DNA from: an uncultured beta proteobacterium | GTDB lineage: Bacteria > Pseudomonadota > Gammaproteobacteria > Burkholderiales > Burkholderiaceae | Assembly: GCA_903867305.1 (NCBI GenBank) | Contig: CAIPQU010000156.1 | Location: forward strand, 21,693-85,692 | Reading direction: 5' to 3' | Length of the DNA stretch: 64,000 nucleotides | Shown: positions 15,804 through 25,820 of the stretch, in pieces | Position numbering within the stretch: the first letter of the stretch is position 1 | How the letters are laid out: every line of letters begins with the position of its first letter | The notes under the pieces: generated by a model | Database searches by the model: none | Seen by the model: only the letters and a program-made list of their open reading frames with translations | Told to the model about the DNA's origin: nothing | Position numbers and translations under genes: made by a program

Positions 15804-17645
15804 ATGAAACGGATTATTTTTTTACTCAGTATTTTTTTTCTGCCGCAATCGGGTTGGGCGGCACATGCTTACGCCCAATATGGTGAACCCAAGTATCCCA
15901 AAGACTTTTCTTACTTTGAATTTGTCAATCCACAAGCCCCACAAGGGGGTACGCTTACCTTAGCGAATCCTGATCGTCGCACCAGTTTTGATAAATTTAA
16001 TCCCTACACCCTAAGGGGAGTATCAGCGCCAGGCATTGCCGCTTTAATGTTTGAATCCCTTGCCATTGGCAGTGCCGATGAAACTTCAACAATGTACGGT
16101 TTGATTGCCGATGATATGGCGATGTCTGCGGATCATTTATCGATGACATTTCATCTTCGCCCAGAAGCAAAATTTAGTGACGGTAATGCGATTACTGCTA
16201 GTGATGTTAAATATAGTTTTGACACATTAATGAGTAAATTAGCTCATCCGAGCTATCGCACCGTATTTGCTGATATTAAGCAAGCGATCGTGGTTTCAGA
16301 TCGAGTGATTCGTTTTGATTTTCGTGCACGAACTGGTGAGGCGCCATTACTTGTGGGGACTATGCCCATATTTTCTCCGCGTTGGGGTCAAAAAAAGGAT
16401 GGTACAAAGATTGCATTTAACGAGTTAGCCTTTGATACTCCTATTGGCAGCGGACCTTACATTATTGAGTCTTTTCAAACAGGCCGAAATATTATTTTTA
16501 AAAAGAACCCTGATTATTGGGGTAAAAATTTGAATGTGCGGATTGGTAGTTACAACTTTGATCGCATCGTTTACAAATTATTTAGTGACGACACAGTCCG
16601 ATTAGAAGCATTTAAGGCTGGTGAGTTTGATGCGATTGTGGAGTACCGTGCCAAGTTATGGGCCAAAAGTTATGTTGGCGCTAAATTTAAGAATGGTCAG
16701 CTTGCCAAAGAGGATTTTGTGCATCATAACGGCGCAGGGATGCAAGGTTTTGCGATGAATTCTCGTAAAGAAATTTTTAAAGATCCTAGGGTGCGCCAAG
16801 CACTGGGTTTGGCACTAGATTTTGAATGGCTCAATCGGCAGATCTTTTTTAGTCAATATAAACGTTTAGATAGTTATTTTTCTAATTCCTTGTTAGGAGC
16901 TTCTAACGTTCCGAATAGTATTCCAGAGGGTGATGAGTTGCGCTTACTAAAAAGTTTGCAACAAAAATATCCAAAAGAGGTTCCTGCCGATGTTTTTGGC
17001 CCAATGCCATCCCCAGTCAATACGAATGAACCGCACTCTTTAAGAGAGAATTTGCTCAAGGCGCGTGATCTTTTAGCGCAAGCAGGTTGGACGTATCGCG
17101 ATGGCGCGCTTCGCAACAAAGCTGGTCAACCATTTGTTTTTGAAATGCTAGAAGATAGTCCATTTTTATTACGAATCTTGACAGCTTATGTACGTAATTT
17201 AGAAAAGCTCGGAATTCAGGCAAATGTTCGTACGACCGATAATGCTTTATATCAACAACGTTTAGATGAGCATGATTTTGATATGACAACGATTCGTTAT
17301 CAAGATACACAAAGTCCTGGTAATGAATTATGGGATCGTTTTGGGAGTGAAGCTGCCGGACAAAAGGGCTCAGATAATCAACTTGGGGTTCAGTTACATG
17401 CAGTAGATGATTTAATTGGAATGATTACGCGAGCTGAAACTCGTGAAAAATTATATGTGGCTACTCGCGCACTTGATCGTATTTTGATTCATCATTATTT
17501 TGTTGTCCCACATTGGTATAACCCAACGCATCGGGTGGCATATAGTACGCAGTTAGGGTTTCCTAAACCTCCTTTGTATTACACCGCTGAAGGGTGGGTT
17601 TTGAGTAACTGGTGGCGCGAAAATAAAGCTCCGAAGAAAGATTAA
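15804..17645 (+). CDS. yejA: Extracellular solute-binding protein, family 5 (YejA-like)
   Basis: A 613-residue periplasmic receptor for an oligopeptide-type ABC importer. A signal peptide ends at SGWAAHA. The mature start AQYGEPKYPKDFSYFEFVNPQAPQGGTL is characteristic of the YejA subgroup, and LSMTFHLRPEAKFSDGNAITASDV is the general family-5 signature. In E. coli, YejABEF imports peptides such as microcin C. The gene is 2 bases upstream of the permease gene and starts a four-gene operon. Confidence 0.92.
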   Translation: MKRIIFLLSIFFLPQSGWAAHAYAQYGEPKYPKDFSYFEFVNPQAPQGGTLTLANPDRRTSFDKFNPYTLRGVSAPGIAALMFESLAIGSADETSTMYGLIADDMAMSADHLSMTFHLRPEAKFSDGNAITASDVKYSFDTLMSKLAHPSYRTVFADIKQAIVVSDRVIRFDFRARTGEAPLLVGTMPIFSPRWGQKKDGTKIAFNELAFDTPIGSGPYIIESFQTGRNIIFKKNPDYWGKNLNVRIGSYNFDRIVYKLFSDDTVRLEAFKAGEFDAIVEYRAKLWAKSYVGAKFKNGQLAKEDFVHHNGAGMQGFAMNSRKEIFKDPRVRQALGLALDFEWLNRQIFFSQYKRLDSYFSNSLLGASNVPNSIPEGDELRLLKSLQQKYPKEVPADVFGPMPSPVNTNEPHSLRENLLKARDLLAQAGWTYRDGALRNKAGQPFVFEMLEDSPFLLRILTAYVRNLEKLGIQANVRTTDNALYQQRLDEHDFDMTTIRYQDTQSPGNELWDRFGSEAAGQKGSDNQLGVQLHAVDDLIGMITRAETREKLYVATRALDRILIHHYFVVPHWYNPTHRVAYSTQLGFPKPPLYYTAEGWVLSNWWRENKAPKKD

Positions 17646-17647
17646 AC

Positions 17648-18721
17648 ATGAGACATGGTTTAGCTCCTTACATTGTCAAACGCTTATTGCTGATGATTCC
17701 AACCTTGATTGGGGTTTTAACTTTAACCTTCGCAGTCGTGCAATTTGTTCCTGGTGGGCCAGTTGAGCAAATGGTTCTTGAATTAAAAGGGCGAGGTGGC
17801 GCTGGTGTAGGCGCAGGAGAAGCCACCGGCGGCGGTAGTACCTATCGTGGTAGACAAGGTATTGACGAAAAGAATTTAGCGGAGATTAAAGCTTTATATG
17901 GTTTTGATAAGCCACCCATTGAACGTTATTTCAGTATGTTGGGGAAGTTTGCCACATTTGATTTAGGGAAAAGTTACTACCAACACCAAAGTGTCTGGCA
18001 ATTAATTGTTTCGAAGCTACCTGTTTCAATCAGTATAGGGCTATGGACTTTTTTTATTACGTATTTAATATCGGTGCCTTTGGGAATATCAAAGGCGATT
18101 CGTGACGGGTCACGCTTTGATACCATTTCGAGTTTATTAGTTTTAGTTGGTTATGCGATACCAGGGTTTGTGATGGGGGTTTTATTATTAGTCGTCTTTG
18201 GTGGGGGATCTTTTTTACAAATATTCCCATTGCGAGGACTAGTTTCTGATAATTTCGAATCACTATCTCCGCTCTCAAAAATATTTGATTATTTATGGCA
18301 TTTAGTATTACCCATTACGGCATCGGTATTAGGAAGTTTTGCCGTGATTACGATGTTGACGAAAAACTCCTTCATTGAAGAGATTCGTAAACAGTATGTG
18401 ACGACGGCTAGGGCTAAGGGTTTACCTGAAAATTTGGTCATGTGGCGTCATATTTTTCGGAATGCCATGATTCCTCTTGTAACGGGTTTTCCTGCCGCTT
18501 TTATTGGTGCTTTTTTTGCGGGATCCTTATTGATTGAAACTTTATTTTCTCTTGATGGCTTAGGACTCATGTCGTTTGAGGCAGTGATGCGTCGAGATTA
18601 TCCTGTGGTGTTTGGTACCCTGTACGTATTTACTTTAATTGGATTATTTACGAAGTTAATTTCTGATATCGGTTACGTCTTAGTTGATCCAAGGATTCAG
18701 TTTGGTGGAGAAGGATCTTAA
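17648..18721 (+). CDS. yejB: Peptide ABC transporter permease YejB
   Basis: A 357-residue membrane protein of the DppB/OppB family with six predicted hydrophobic segments. It has the family opening YIVKRLLLMIPTLIGVLTLTFAVVQFVPGGP and the coupling motif TARAKGLPENLVMWRHIFRNAMIP. A glycine-rich periplasmic insertion (residues about 50-73) is usual for YejB-type proteins. It forms one half of the transmembrane channel. The stop codon overlaps the next start by one base. Confidence 0.94.
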   Translation: MRHGLAPYIVKRLLLMIPTLIGVLTLTFAVVQFVPGGPVEQMVLELKGRGGAGVGAGEATGGGSTYRGRQGIDEKNLAEIKALYGFDKPPIERYFSMLGKFATFDLGKSYYQHQSVWQLIVSKLPVSISIGLWTFFITYLISVPLGISKAIRDGSRFDTISSLLVLVGYAIPGFVMGVLLLVVFGGGSFLQIFPLRGLVSDNFESLSPLSKIFDYLWHLVLPITASVLGSFAVITMLTKNSFIEEIRKQYVTTARAKGLPENLVMWRHIFRNAMIPLVTGFPAAFIGAFFAGSLLIETLFSLDGLGLMSFEAVMRRDYPVVFGTLYVFTLIGLFTKLISDIGYVLVDPRIQFGGEGS

Positions 18722-19752
18722 TGTCGACCATCAAGAAAAAAAATTCAGCTTGGCAACGATTTAAAAATAATCGATTAGGGTATTGCAGTTTGTGGATATT
18801 TTTGATTTTATTTGGAATTAGTTTGTGCGCTGAGTTCGTTGCTAATGATCGGCCATTAATTGCTAGGTATGAAGGCCAGTTTTATTTTCCGATTGTCAAA
18901 GACTATCCAGAAACTGTGTTTGGTGGTGATTTTGAAACGCCGACGGATTTTCATGACCCTTTGATTCGGAGTCATCTTCGCAGTGAGGGTAACTGGGCAA
19001 TTTTCCCTCCTATTGGATATAGTTATTTAACACTCAACTACTTTTCAAAAGAGCCTAATCCGGCATCTCCCTCTAAAGATAATTGGGTCGGAACTGACGA
19101 TCGAGGGAGAGATGTGTTGGCGCGTTTGATTTATGGATTTCGGATTTCTGTATTGTTTGGTCTAGCTTTGACGGTTGTGGGTGTCATTATTGGTGTACTT
19201 CTTGGTGGCCTCATGGGCTATTTAGGTGGTCGGTTTGATTTAATTACCCAACGTGTGATTGATGTATGGCGTTCCTTGCCAGAACTGTATTTGCTGATTA
19301 TTTTTGCTTCCGTGTTTAGCCCGAGTATTTGGTTACTAGTGATCTTGTTATCACTTTTTAGTTGGATTAACTTATCTGATTATGTCCGCGTCGAGTTTTA
19401 TCGAAACCGTGGTTTGGAGTACGTCAAAGCTGCAAAAGCCCTTGGCTTATCGAATTGGCAAATTATGTACCGACATATATTGCCCAATAGTTTGATACCA
19501 GTAATCACTTTTCTACCATTTCAGATGAGTGCAGCAATTTTATCTCTGACGAGTTTAGATTTTTTAGGATTAGGCGTACCACCTGATACTCCAAGTTTAG
19601 GAGAGTTGTTATCACAGGGAAAATCCAATTTAGATGCTTGGTGGATCTCGCTGGCTACATTTATTGTATTGGTAGGTACCTTGTTACTGTTGACATTCAT
19701 GGGTGAAGCATTAAGAAATGCTTTTGATCCACGGCGTAGGAGCAATGCATGA
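18721..19752 (+). CDS. yejE: Peptide ABC transporter permease YejE
   Basis: A 343-residue DppC/OppC-type permease. The N-terminal segment WQRFKNNRLGYCSLWIFLILFGISL leads into a large periplasmic loop containing GDFETPTDFHDP, which is characteristic of YejE. The core carries DNWVGTDDRGRDVLARLIYGFRIS and the coupling loop AAKALGLSNWQIMYRHILPNSL. It pairs with YejB. The stop overlaps the ATPase start by four bases. Confidence 0.94.
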   Translation: MSTIKKKNSAWQRFKNNRLGYCSLWIFLILFGISLCAEFVANDRPLIARYEGQFYFPIVKDYPETVFGGDFETPTDFHDPLIRSHLRSEGNWAIFPPIGYSYLTLNYFSKEPNPASPSKDNWVGTDDRGRDVLARLIYGFRISVLFGLALTVVGVIIGVLLGGLMGYLGGRFDLITQRVIDVWRSLPELYLLIIFASVFSPSIWLLVILLSLFSWINLSDYVRVEFYRNRGLEYVKAAKALGLSNWQIMYRHILPNSLIPVITFLPFQMSAAILSLTSLDFLGLGVPPDTPSLGELLSQGKSNLDAWWISLATFIVLVGTLLLLTFMGEALRNAFDPRRRSNA

Positions 19753-21377
19753 CGCCGCACTTAAAAATACAGGGTTTAAATATATCTTTTGGTCAAGGTC
19801 GTAAAGAGCGTAAGGTCGTTGATAGTCTTAATCTAGATATACCGCCTGGATCACGGATGGCAATTGTTGGTGAGTCTGGTTCGGGTAAATCCTTGACGGC
19901 CTTATCAATTTTAGGTTTGCTGCCCGATGGTGCTGATGTAAAAGGGCATATTCATTGGGGAGATAAGAATCTCTTAAGAGTTCCTATTGAGGAATTAAGG
20001 ACCATACGTGGTCGAGAGATTGCAATGATTTTTCAGGAACCAATGACGGCACTCAATCCGTTGTTCACGATTGGTTATCAAATTATTGAAGCTGTGACGA
20101 TTCATGAGCCATTGATTCCTAAGGATGAGGCCAACCGTCGTGCGATGGAAATGTTGGAGCGTGTTGGGTTACCTGATGTCAAAAATAAAATGTATGCCTA
20201 TCCACATCAGTTATCTGGAGGACAGCGCCAACGAGCGATGATTGCGATGGCATTATCTACAAAGCCCAAATTGTTAATTGCCGATGAACCTACTACGGCG
20301 CTTGACGTCAATCTTCGAAAACAAATTTTAGAGTTGTTAAAAGATTTACAAAAACACTCTGAAAATCAAGGGATGTCTATTTTGTTGATCACTCATGATC
20401 TCAATCTAGTAAAAAAGTTTGCTCAGCAGGTTGTTGTAATGCATCAAGGTAAAGTTGTTGAAAGTGGAACGACGCAAGATATATTTGATACTCCTAAGTC
20501 CCCGTATACCCAGTCGTTAGTGAATAGCCGACCTGAAAAAAATCTTTTACCCGTCATTCCTTTGGCTACAAATTTGCTAGAAGCAAAAGGAATAGGCGTG
20601 GGTTATCCAGCGGAACAATCTGGTTGGGGCCAGTTATTGAACTTCTATAAAAAAACGCCATATACCTCCGTCTTGCGTGGTGTTGATTTAGATTTGCGTC
20701 AAGGTGAGACGCTGGGCGTTATTGGTGAATCTGGGTCTGGTAAAACCACATTAGGTATGGCGCTTTTAGATTTACTGGGTGGAACATCCGCAAAAGTTGA
20801 TGGACAGGTAGACTTGTTAGGCCATTCATGGAAAAAGTTAAGTACTTCGGAGCAGCGGTCGATGCGGGCAAAGTTTCAGGTTATCTTTCAGGACCCTTTT
20901 GGATCTTTATCACCCCGTATGTCAGTTGGGCAGATTATTGCTGAGGGTTTGGATGTTCATCAACCGAATCTTAGCCGTGATCAAAAATTTGCCCGGGTAG
21001 GTGATGTGCTTGCCGAAGTTGGCTTAGAGAAGTCAGCGATTGAACGCTATCCACATGAGTTCTCTGGTGGACAGCGTCAAAGGATTGCTATCGCTAGAGC
21101 TTTAATCTTGAAACCAGAAATCTTGATTTTGGATGAGCCGACTTCAGCTCTAGATGTGACAATTCAAAAACAAGTTCTATCGTTATTGACCGATTTACAG
21201 CAAAAATATAATCTTGCTTATATATTTATTAGTCATGATATAGCTGTAGTTAGAGCGATGTCCCACCGAGTCATGGTTTTACAGCATGGGGATATAGTAG
21301 AGTTTGGCGAGACAGAGGAGATCATTCGTTCGCCGAAAAGCCCATATACGCAGCAATTAATTTACGAAGCTTTCTAA
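19749..21377 (+). CDS. yejF: Peptide ABC transporter dual ATPase YejF
   Basis: A 542-residue protein with two complete ABC ATPase domains in tandem. Domain 1 has Walker A GESGSGKS, signature LSGGQRQRAMIAMAL and Walker B LLIADEPTTALD. Domain 2, from about residue 275, has Walker A GESGSGKT, signature FSGGQRQRIAIARAL and Walker B ILILDEPTSALD. Each is followed by an oligopeptide-type C-terminal piece ending in SPYTQ. A single double-ATPase chain is the YejF arrangement, in contrast to separate DppD/DppF. It powers the YejBE channel and ends the operon. Confidence 0.95.
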   Translation: MTPHLKIQGLNISFGQGRKERKVVDSLNLDIPPGSRMAIVGESGSGKSLTALSILGLLPDGADVKGHIHWGDKNLLRVPIEELRTIRGREIAMIFQEPMTALNPLFTIGYQIIEAVTIHEPLIPKDEANRRAMEMLERVGLPDVKNKMYAYPHQLSGGQRQRAMIAMALSTKPKLLIADEPTTALDVNLRKQILELLKDLQKHSENQGMSILLITHDLNLVKKFAQQVVVMHQGKVVESGTTQDIFDTPKSPYTQSLVNSRPEKNLLPVIPLATNLLEAKGIGVGYPAEQSGWGQLLNFYKKTPYTSVLRGVDLDLRQGETLGVIGESGSGKTTLGMALLDLLGGTSAKVDGQVDLLGHSWKKLSTSEQRSMRAKFQVIFQDPFGSLSPRMSVGQIIAEGLDVHQPNLSRDQKFARVGDVLAEVGLEKSAIERYPHEFSGGQRQRIAIARALILKPEILILDEPTSALDVTIQKQVLSLLTDLQQKYNLAYIFISHDIAVVRAMSHRVMVLQHGDIVEFGETEEIIRSPKSPYTQQLIYEAF

Positions 21378-21383
21378 TATATA

Positions 21384-21414
21384 TTTGTTCCAAACCATTG
21401 AAATTTGGAACAAA
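21384..21414 (+). terminator. Perfect inverted repeat after yejF, possible terminator
   Basis: An 11-bp perfect stem (TTTGTTCCAAA at 21384-21394, TTTGGAACAAA at 21404-21414) with a 9-base loop starts 6 bases after the yejF stop. The T-run after it is weak (GTTGTTTAG), so it may end transcription, stabilise mRNA or act as an operator for the next gene. Confidence 0.5.
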
Positions 21415-21458
21415 GTTGTTTAGACTATAGAAAATGTATTAACATAAATTATTAAAGC

Positions 21459-22028
21459 ATGAAAAATCAACAACTTACAAAAAAATTCGTCTTCGTTACA
21501 TTAGCCTTGGTAGTTTCTGCTGCGCCAACGGTTTTTGCACAATCCACTGAGGAGGCTTCTGCACAGGTTGCGCCGAAGCAAAGCTTTTTTAAAAATGTTG
21601 CTGGATCGGTGTCAGATAGTACAGCTACTTTGATTAATAATGCGATGCAATTGATTGGTGTTCGTTATCGTTGGGATGACAAAGTCCAAACTGGTTTTGA
21701 TGCTAGTGCTTTTGTTAAATATGTGCTTAAAGATAATCTAGGTTTCTTGTTTCCAGGAAAAACCAATGAAATGAGTAAAGTAGGTTTACAAATTTCCCGA
21801 GACAACTTAAAACCTGGTGATTTAGTATTTTTTAATACCTTACAACGTGAAAATTCTCACGTCGGTATCTATGTTGGTGAGAATAAGTTTATTCACTCTC
21901 CTGCCCGTGGATCTGGTGTTCGTGTCGATGATATGACAACTGTCTATTGGGATCAGCGTTTTGATGGTGCGCGTCGCGTAGATCCTGTGATCAAAGATAA
22001 TTTGCAAATGGATATGGTTACTAAGTAA
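21459..22028 (+). CDS. NlpC/P60-domain protein lacking the catalytic cysteine
   Basis: A 189-residue secreted protein. A signal peptide ends at TVFAQ and an NlpC/P60 (C40) domain occupies about residues 60-175: NAMQLIGVRYRWDDKV, LKPGDLVFFNTLQRENSHVGIYVGENKFIHSP, GVRVDDMTTVYWDQRFDGARRV. Active C40 peptidases cut peptidoglycan stem peptides using a Cys in a DCSGF-type motif. Here that motif reads GFDASAFVKYV, with Ala82 (codon GCT) in place of Cys and Ala in place of the following Gly. The catalytic His (His134) and a third polar residue (His146) remain. It probably acts as a non-catalytic cell-wall binding or regulatory protein. A terminator follows. Confidence 0.85.
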   Translation: MKNQQLTKKFVFVTLALVVSAAPTVFAQSTEEASAQVAPKQSFFKNVAGSVSDSTATLINNAMQLIGVRYRWDDKVQTGFDASAFVKYVLKDNLGFLFPGKTNEMSKVGLQISRDNLKPGDLVFFNTLQRENSHVGIYVGENKFIHSPARGSGVRVDDMTTVYWDQRFDGARRVDPVIKDNLQMDMVTK

Positions 22029-22047
22029 TCATAATTCGCGATTTGAA

Positions 22048-22080
22048 ATAAAGGGTAGCGCTGCTACCCTTTATTGTTTT
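22048..22080 (+). terminator. Rho-independent terminator after the NlpC/P60 gene
   Basis: A perfect 12-bp stem (ATAAAGGGTAGC at 22048-22059, GCTACCCTTTAT at 22063-22074) with a 3-base loop is followed by TGTTTTTT. The right arm overlaps the stop codon of the convergent patatin-like gene. A T-run is present only in the plus direction. Confidence 0.9.
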
Positions 22081-23051
22081 TTGAACTCCTCAATGATGTT
22101 TTTGAGTTGTGCTATTTGTTCTTGCATGGCAATTTCACCAGCAAGGATCGCTGAATTTCTGGATTTAAAGTCAGTTCCTTTCATTTGCGATAGCTGGGGA
22201 ACCACCATCACATCGGCCATTGGCAATTCTAGATTTGTAATGGCTCGCCCCATAATTCTTGTCGTTTGGAGCAGAGTGCCCAAAATGCCAGAGAAGTTTT
22301 GACTAGATGGGTCAGAGGAGATGTTGACAGCAATGACGATATCAGCGCCTAAGTTTTTAGTATATTTAATCGGAACAGGAGATGAAAGTCCTCCATCGAC
22401 ATACTCTTTGCCAGATATAAGCGTGGGCATAAAAATACCTGGAACGCTACTTGATGCCCGTGCTGCTTGACCGGTATCGCCACGTTGAAACAAGATTGGG
22501 TTACCTGTTTGTAAATCAGTAGCCACAATCGCTAAACGAATTTTCATTTGTTCGATACGGTTATTTTTAACAAGTTGATTAACGGTTGACTGTAGTGCAT
22601 CACCCTTGATCATGCCACCTAATTTACTGGAGAAAGGGTTCATCCAATCGGTAATCGTAGCCTCGTCAAGATTGATTGCTAGGCGTTGCAATTCATTCGC
22701 AGAAATGCCTGTGGCATAAACTGCACCTATCACGCTACCAGCACTTGTACCAACAATAATGTCAGGTTTGATACCATTTGCCTCTAATATTTTGATGACA
22801 CCAATATGCGCAAATCCACGAGCAGCACCTCCGCCAAGTGCTAGCCCAATGATTGGGTTTCTGGGGAAAGAGGGGGGTGATGGAGGAACAGCAACAGGAG
22901 CTGGAGCAGTACTAACGACGTTCTCAGGTTCAGTTGGGGCAACTTTTTTGGCAGGCATTATCGAGCAAGCCGACAATAAATAAATGCTCAGGTATAAGTA
23001 CGAGGTAACTTTAAGTACTTGAAACTTTGGGGATTTTATAGCCAATTTCAT
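22071..23051 (-). CDS. Patatin-like phospholipase, predicted lipoprotein
   Basis: A 326-residue patatin-fold serine hydrolase of the RssA group. The lipase elements are intact: oxyanion loop ALGGGAARGFAHIGV, nucleophile motif GTSAGS, and the Asp of the Ser-Asp dyad in DGGLSSPVP. The N-terminus shows a hydrophobic segment and the lipobox LLSACS, suggesting lipidation at Cys, and a proline-rich linker follows. An in-frame TTG at 23075 would add eight residues; the ATG at 23051 was preferred. It probably acts on phospholipids or acyl esters at the envelope; no substrate can be assigned. Confidence 0.85.
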   Translation of the reverse strand: MKLAIKSPKFQVLKVTSYLYLSIYLLSACSIMPAKKVAPTEPENVVSTAPAPVAVPPSPPSFPRNPIIGLALGGGAARGFAHIGVIKILEANGIKPDIIVGTSAGSVIGAVYATGISANELQRLAINLDEATITDWMNPFSSKLGGMIKGDALQSTVNQLVKNNRIEQMKIRLAIVATDLQTGNPILFQRGDTGQAARASSSVPGIFMPTLISGKEYVDGGLSSPVPIKYTKNLGADIVIAVNISSDPSSQNFSGILGTLLQTTRIMGRAITNLELPMADVMVVPQLSQMKGTDFKSRNSAILAGEIAMQEQIAQLKNIIEEFKKQ

Positions 23052-23095
23052 GAGCTTTTTCAGAAGGGGGTACAATTCGGTGATAAATACAAGTT

Positions 23096-23124
23096 TTTAC
23101 CTTGGGTCAGGATTTCGATATAAT
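23096..23124 (+). promoter_or_regulatory. Candidate sigma-70 promoter for the scpB operon
   Basis: TTTACC (23096-23101) and a perfect TATAAT (23119-23124) are separated by 17 bases. Transcription would start near 23131 and give a leader of about 195 bases before scpB. No ORF, riboswitch or strong hairpin was recognised in that leader apart from a small CCC-TTT-GGG fold near 23190. Confidence 0.6.
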
Positions 23125-23326
23125 AGCTTATTCGCTTAAAACTTATTTCATCATATAGATAACAACGATCAATAAGCAATGAATGTCCCTTTGGGCAAAC
23201 ATACAATACAAATTTCTAGTTGAGAGCATCAAGTTATAACATCCAATTAGAAACATTGAGTTTCATAACTCTTGAGAGAGTAAATAGAAAGTAAAGATTG
23301 AAAGTAATTTCACATCTCATTAAAAC

Positions 23327-24016
23327 ATGATTGAAAATCACTATAAGTTAGTTTTAGAGACTGCGCTTTTATGCAGCGCTGAGCCTTTATCCCTTAATGA
23401 ATTGACTCGCCTTTATGGTGACGAAGTAAGCCCTGAGAACATTATTACTTGGCTGAATGAGTTACAAAAAGACTGGTCAGAAAAAGGGATGGAGCTTGTT
23501 AATATTGCTACTGGATGGCGATTTCAAAGTCGTTTGTCGATGCGTGAGTATTTAGATCGATTGACGGTTGAAAAGCCTCCGAAGTATTCTCGAGCAGTGA
23601 TGGAGACATTAGCCATTATTGCCTATCGTCAACCGGTGACGCGTGGGGAGATTGAAGAGATTCGTGGCGTGACGGTCAGCACTCAGATTATTCGACAGTT
23701 AGAAGATCGTTCTTGGGTGGAGGTCATTGGTCATAAAGATACTATTGGAAGACCTGCTTTATACGCGACGACAAAACAGTTTTTAGATGACATGAGTATT
23801 CCCAACTTACAGTCATTACCCTCACTTGAAGATGGTGTGATCGTTGATCAAATCGCCCAACAAGTCATTAATTTTGAAGCCACTTTATTGGAAATACCAA
23901 CCGAACAAGAAGTGGATCAAGAGGCATTGGAATATACAACAATCCAGGATCATTCCGATCCATCCGAATCACCCCCAGAATTGTCGATAGACGAAAAGAA
24001 TCATAATAATGACTGA
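23327..24016 (+). CDS. scpB: Segregation and condensation protein B
   Basis: A 229-residue ScpB homologue with two winged-helix domains. Recognisable segments are [69 protein letters not shown] and [28 protein letters not shown]. ScpB works with ScpA and SMC in chromosome condensation. The last 50 residues are acidic and probably disordered. scpA is not adjacent. The stop overlaps the rluB start by eight bases, so the two are translationally coupled, a typical Burkholderiaceae order. Confidence 0.95.
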   Translation: MIENHYKLVLETALLCSAEPLSLNELTRLYGDEVSPENIITWLNELQKDWSEKGMELVNIATGWRFQSRLSMREYLDRLTVEKPPKYSRAVMETLAIIAYRQPVTRGEIEEIRGVTVSTQIIRQLEDRSWVEVIGHKDTIGRPALYATTKQFLDDMSIPNLQSLPSLEDGVIVDQIAQQVINFEATLLEIPTEQEVDQEALEYTTIQDHSDPSESPPELSIDEKNHNND

Positions 24017-25772
24017 ATTAGAAAGACCTGATGAAACTCCTAAAGATATCAAAGTGGAGCCATCAGAAAATAAAGGTATTTCTACAGACCAAGGAGCCTC
24101 TCAGACAAATGAAGGCTCAGAAGTAAAACGTCCCAGAAATCCACGTTATGGTCGTAAAGGAGGGCGGTTTGGTAATAAGCGTCCTCGTAATGAGGCTGCT
24201 TCTACTGCCGAACATGCAGAAGGTGGTTTACCCCAAGAGGGAACCGAGGGGGGTAACCGTCCAAGACCTGGTGGGAGACATCCACATCAACGTCCACAAC
24301 AAAATAAGCCCAATCCATTAAAGGAGCAAAGCGAACAGTTGTTTGCGCAAGTTGTTTCCGGTGAGTTCGATGCGATGTTAGATAGTCCCGAGTTATCCGA
24401 GGCAACAACTACCCCCATGACTGACGAAGAAAATTCGCAGATGACTTTGGTTGATCCGAGTTTAAAAGCTTTGCAAGAAGCAAGATCTTCAGAGTTGGAT
24501 GAGTCTGGGGAGAGTGGCGAGCAAACCGAAAATGATGAGTCCATCAATCAATATCAATTTGCCAGCGTACATGATTTACCAATGTCCTTACGAGATGAGG
24601 TTTGGTCAGACTTAGATGGTTTAGATGACGATATTGAAGACGAAGATACTGTCAAGCTGCATAAAGTATTGGCTGACGCCGGCATGGGATCTCGCCGTGA
24701 GATGGAAGAGTTAATTATTCAAGGCCGAGTTTCTGTAAACAGTATGCCATCGCACATTGGACAAAGGATTGGACCCACTGATCAAGTGCGCATTAATGGC
24801 AAGATGGTTCACCGGAAAATACAGACCAAACCACCTCGAGTGTTGATGTATCACAAGCCTGCCGGAGAAATTGTTAGTCAATCCGATCCTGAAGGTCGTC
24901 CTACCGTATTTGATCGCTTACCGAAAGCTAAAAATGGTCGTTGGATTGCTGTCGGTCGATTGGACTTTAATACAGAAGGTTTATTATTATTTACCACCTC
25001 TGGAGAGTTGGCTAATCGTTTGATGCATCCTAGGTATGGTATTGAGCGAGAATACGCCGTCCGCATTTTAGGAGAGCTTGAGCATGATCAGGCACAGCTG
25101 TTAAAAACAGGTATTACCTTAGAGGATGGGGTTGCTAAATTCCTACGTCTAGCTGATGGGGGTGGTGACGGTGCAAATCGTTGGTATCAAGTAGCCCTTA
25201 CCGAAGGAAAAAATCGTGAAGTTCGCCGGATGTTTGAAGCTGTTGGCCATATGGTTTCTCGATTGATCCGAACGAGGTATGGCATATTTGTATTGCCCCC
25301 AAGATTAAGAAGAGGTCGTATCGAAGAAGTGCCAACAGATCAGGTCATTCAGCTCATGAAAATGGCTGGACTTAAGGCGCCTGTAAATTCTGGCCCAAGT
25401 TCCAATAAATCATCCCACAGAGGTAATGATCGCCATTCGGATCCGCAGGGGCAACCTGATCCGATGCAAACTTCGGTCTCTTATTGGGGCTCGAGAGAGG
25501 CATTAAAAATGGCGGATAACCATTTAGGCCTTACTCAACATAAAAATGTTCAGACGCACAATCAAAATGGCAATGCTGGTGGACAATCTAAAAAAGGTGG
25601 GCGTCATCAGCGGCCTGGTGGGGCAAAAGTAACTCATGAGCATGGTTTTGTGGGGGCGGCAGGCAGTGGTGCTGGTCAAAGAAGTGGTCGACCTACGAAT
25701 CGGGGGCCTAAAAGTCGGCCAAAATCTGGTTTTAAGGGCCCAAGACCAAAGAAACCTAGTGGAATGGACTAA
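24009..25772 (+). CDS. rluB: 23S rRNA pseudouridine synthase RluB with long disordered ends
   Basis: A 587-residue RsuA/RluB-family enzyme. The folded part starts near residue 215 with an S4 RNA-binding domain ([30 protein letters not shown]). The synthase domain follows: [28 protein letters not shown], the catalytic Asp in [26 protein letters not shown], and [27 protein letters not shown]. It isomerises a uridine in helix 80 of 23S rRNA. E. coli RluB is about 290 residues; this one has about 210 extra N-terminal residues rich in R, G, N and E, and about 130 C-terminal residues rich in G, R, K and P, both low-complexity. Confidence 0.92.
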   Translation: MTELERPDETPKDIKVEPSENKGISTDQGASQTNEGSEVKRPRNPRYGRKGGRFGNKRPRNEAASTAEHAEGGLPQEGTEGGNRPRPGGRHPHQRPQQNKPNPLKEQSEQLFAQVVSGEFDAMLDSPELSEATTTPMTDEENSQMTLVDPSLKALQEARSSELDESGESGEQTENDESINQYQFASVHDLPMSLRDEVWSDLDGLDDDIEDEDTVKLHKVLADAGMGSRREMEELIIQGRVSVNSMPSHIGQRIGPTDQVRINGKMVHRKIQTKPPRVLMYHKPAGEIVSQSDPEGRPTVFDRLPKAKNGRWIAVGRLDFNTEGLLLFTTSGELANRLMHPRYGIEREYAVRILGELEHDQAQLLKTGITLEDGVAKFLRLADGGGDGANRWYQVALTEGKNREVRRMFEAVGHMVSRLIRTRYGIFVLPPRLRRGRIEEVPTDQVIQLMKMAGLKAPVNSGPSSNKSSHRGNDRHSDPQGQPDPMQTSVSYWGSREALKMADNHLGLTQHKNVQTHNQNGNAGGQSKKGGRHQRPGGAKVTHEHGFVGAAGSGAGQRSGRPTNRGPKSRPKSGFKGPRPKKPSGMD

Positions 25773-25820
25773 ATTAGTTTATAATCCTATTTTGCTGAAA
25801 TTCAAAGAGTTTTAGTAAGA

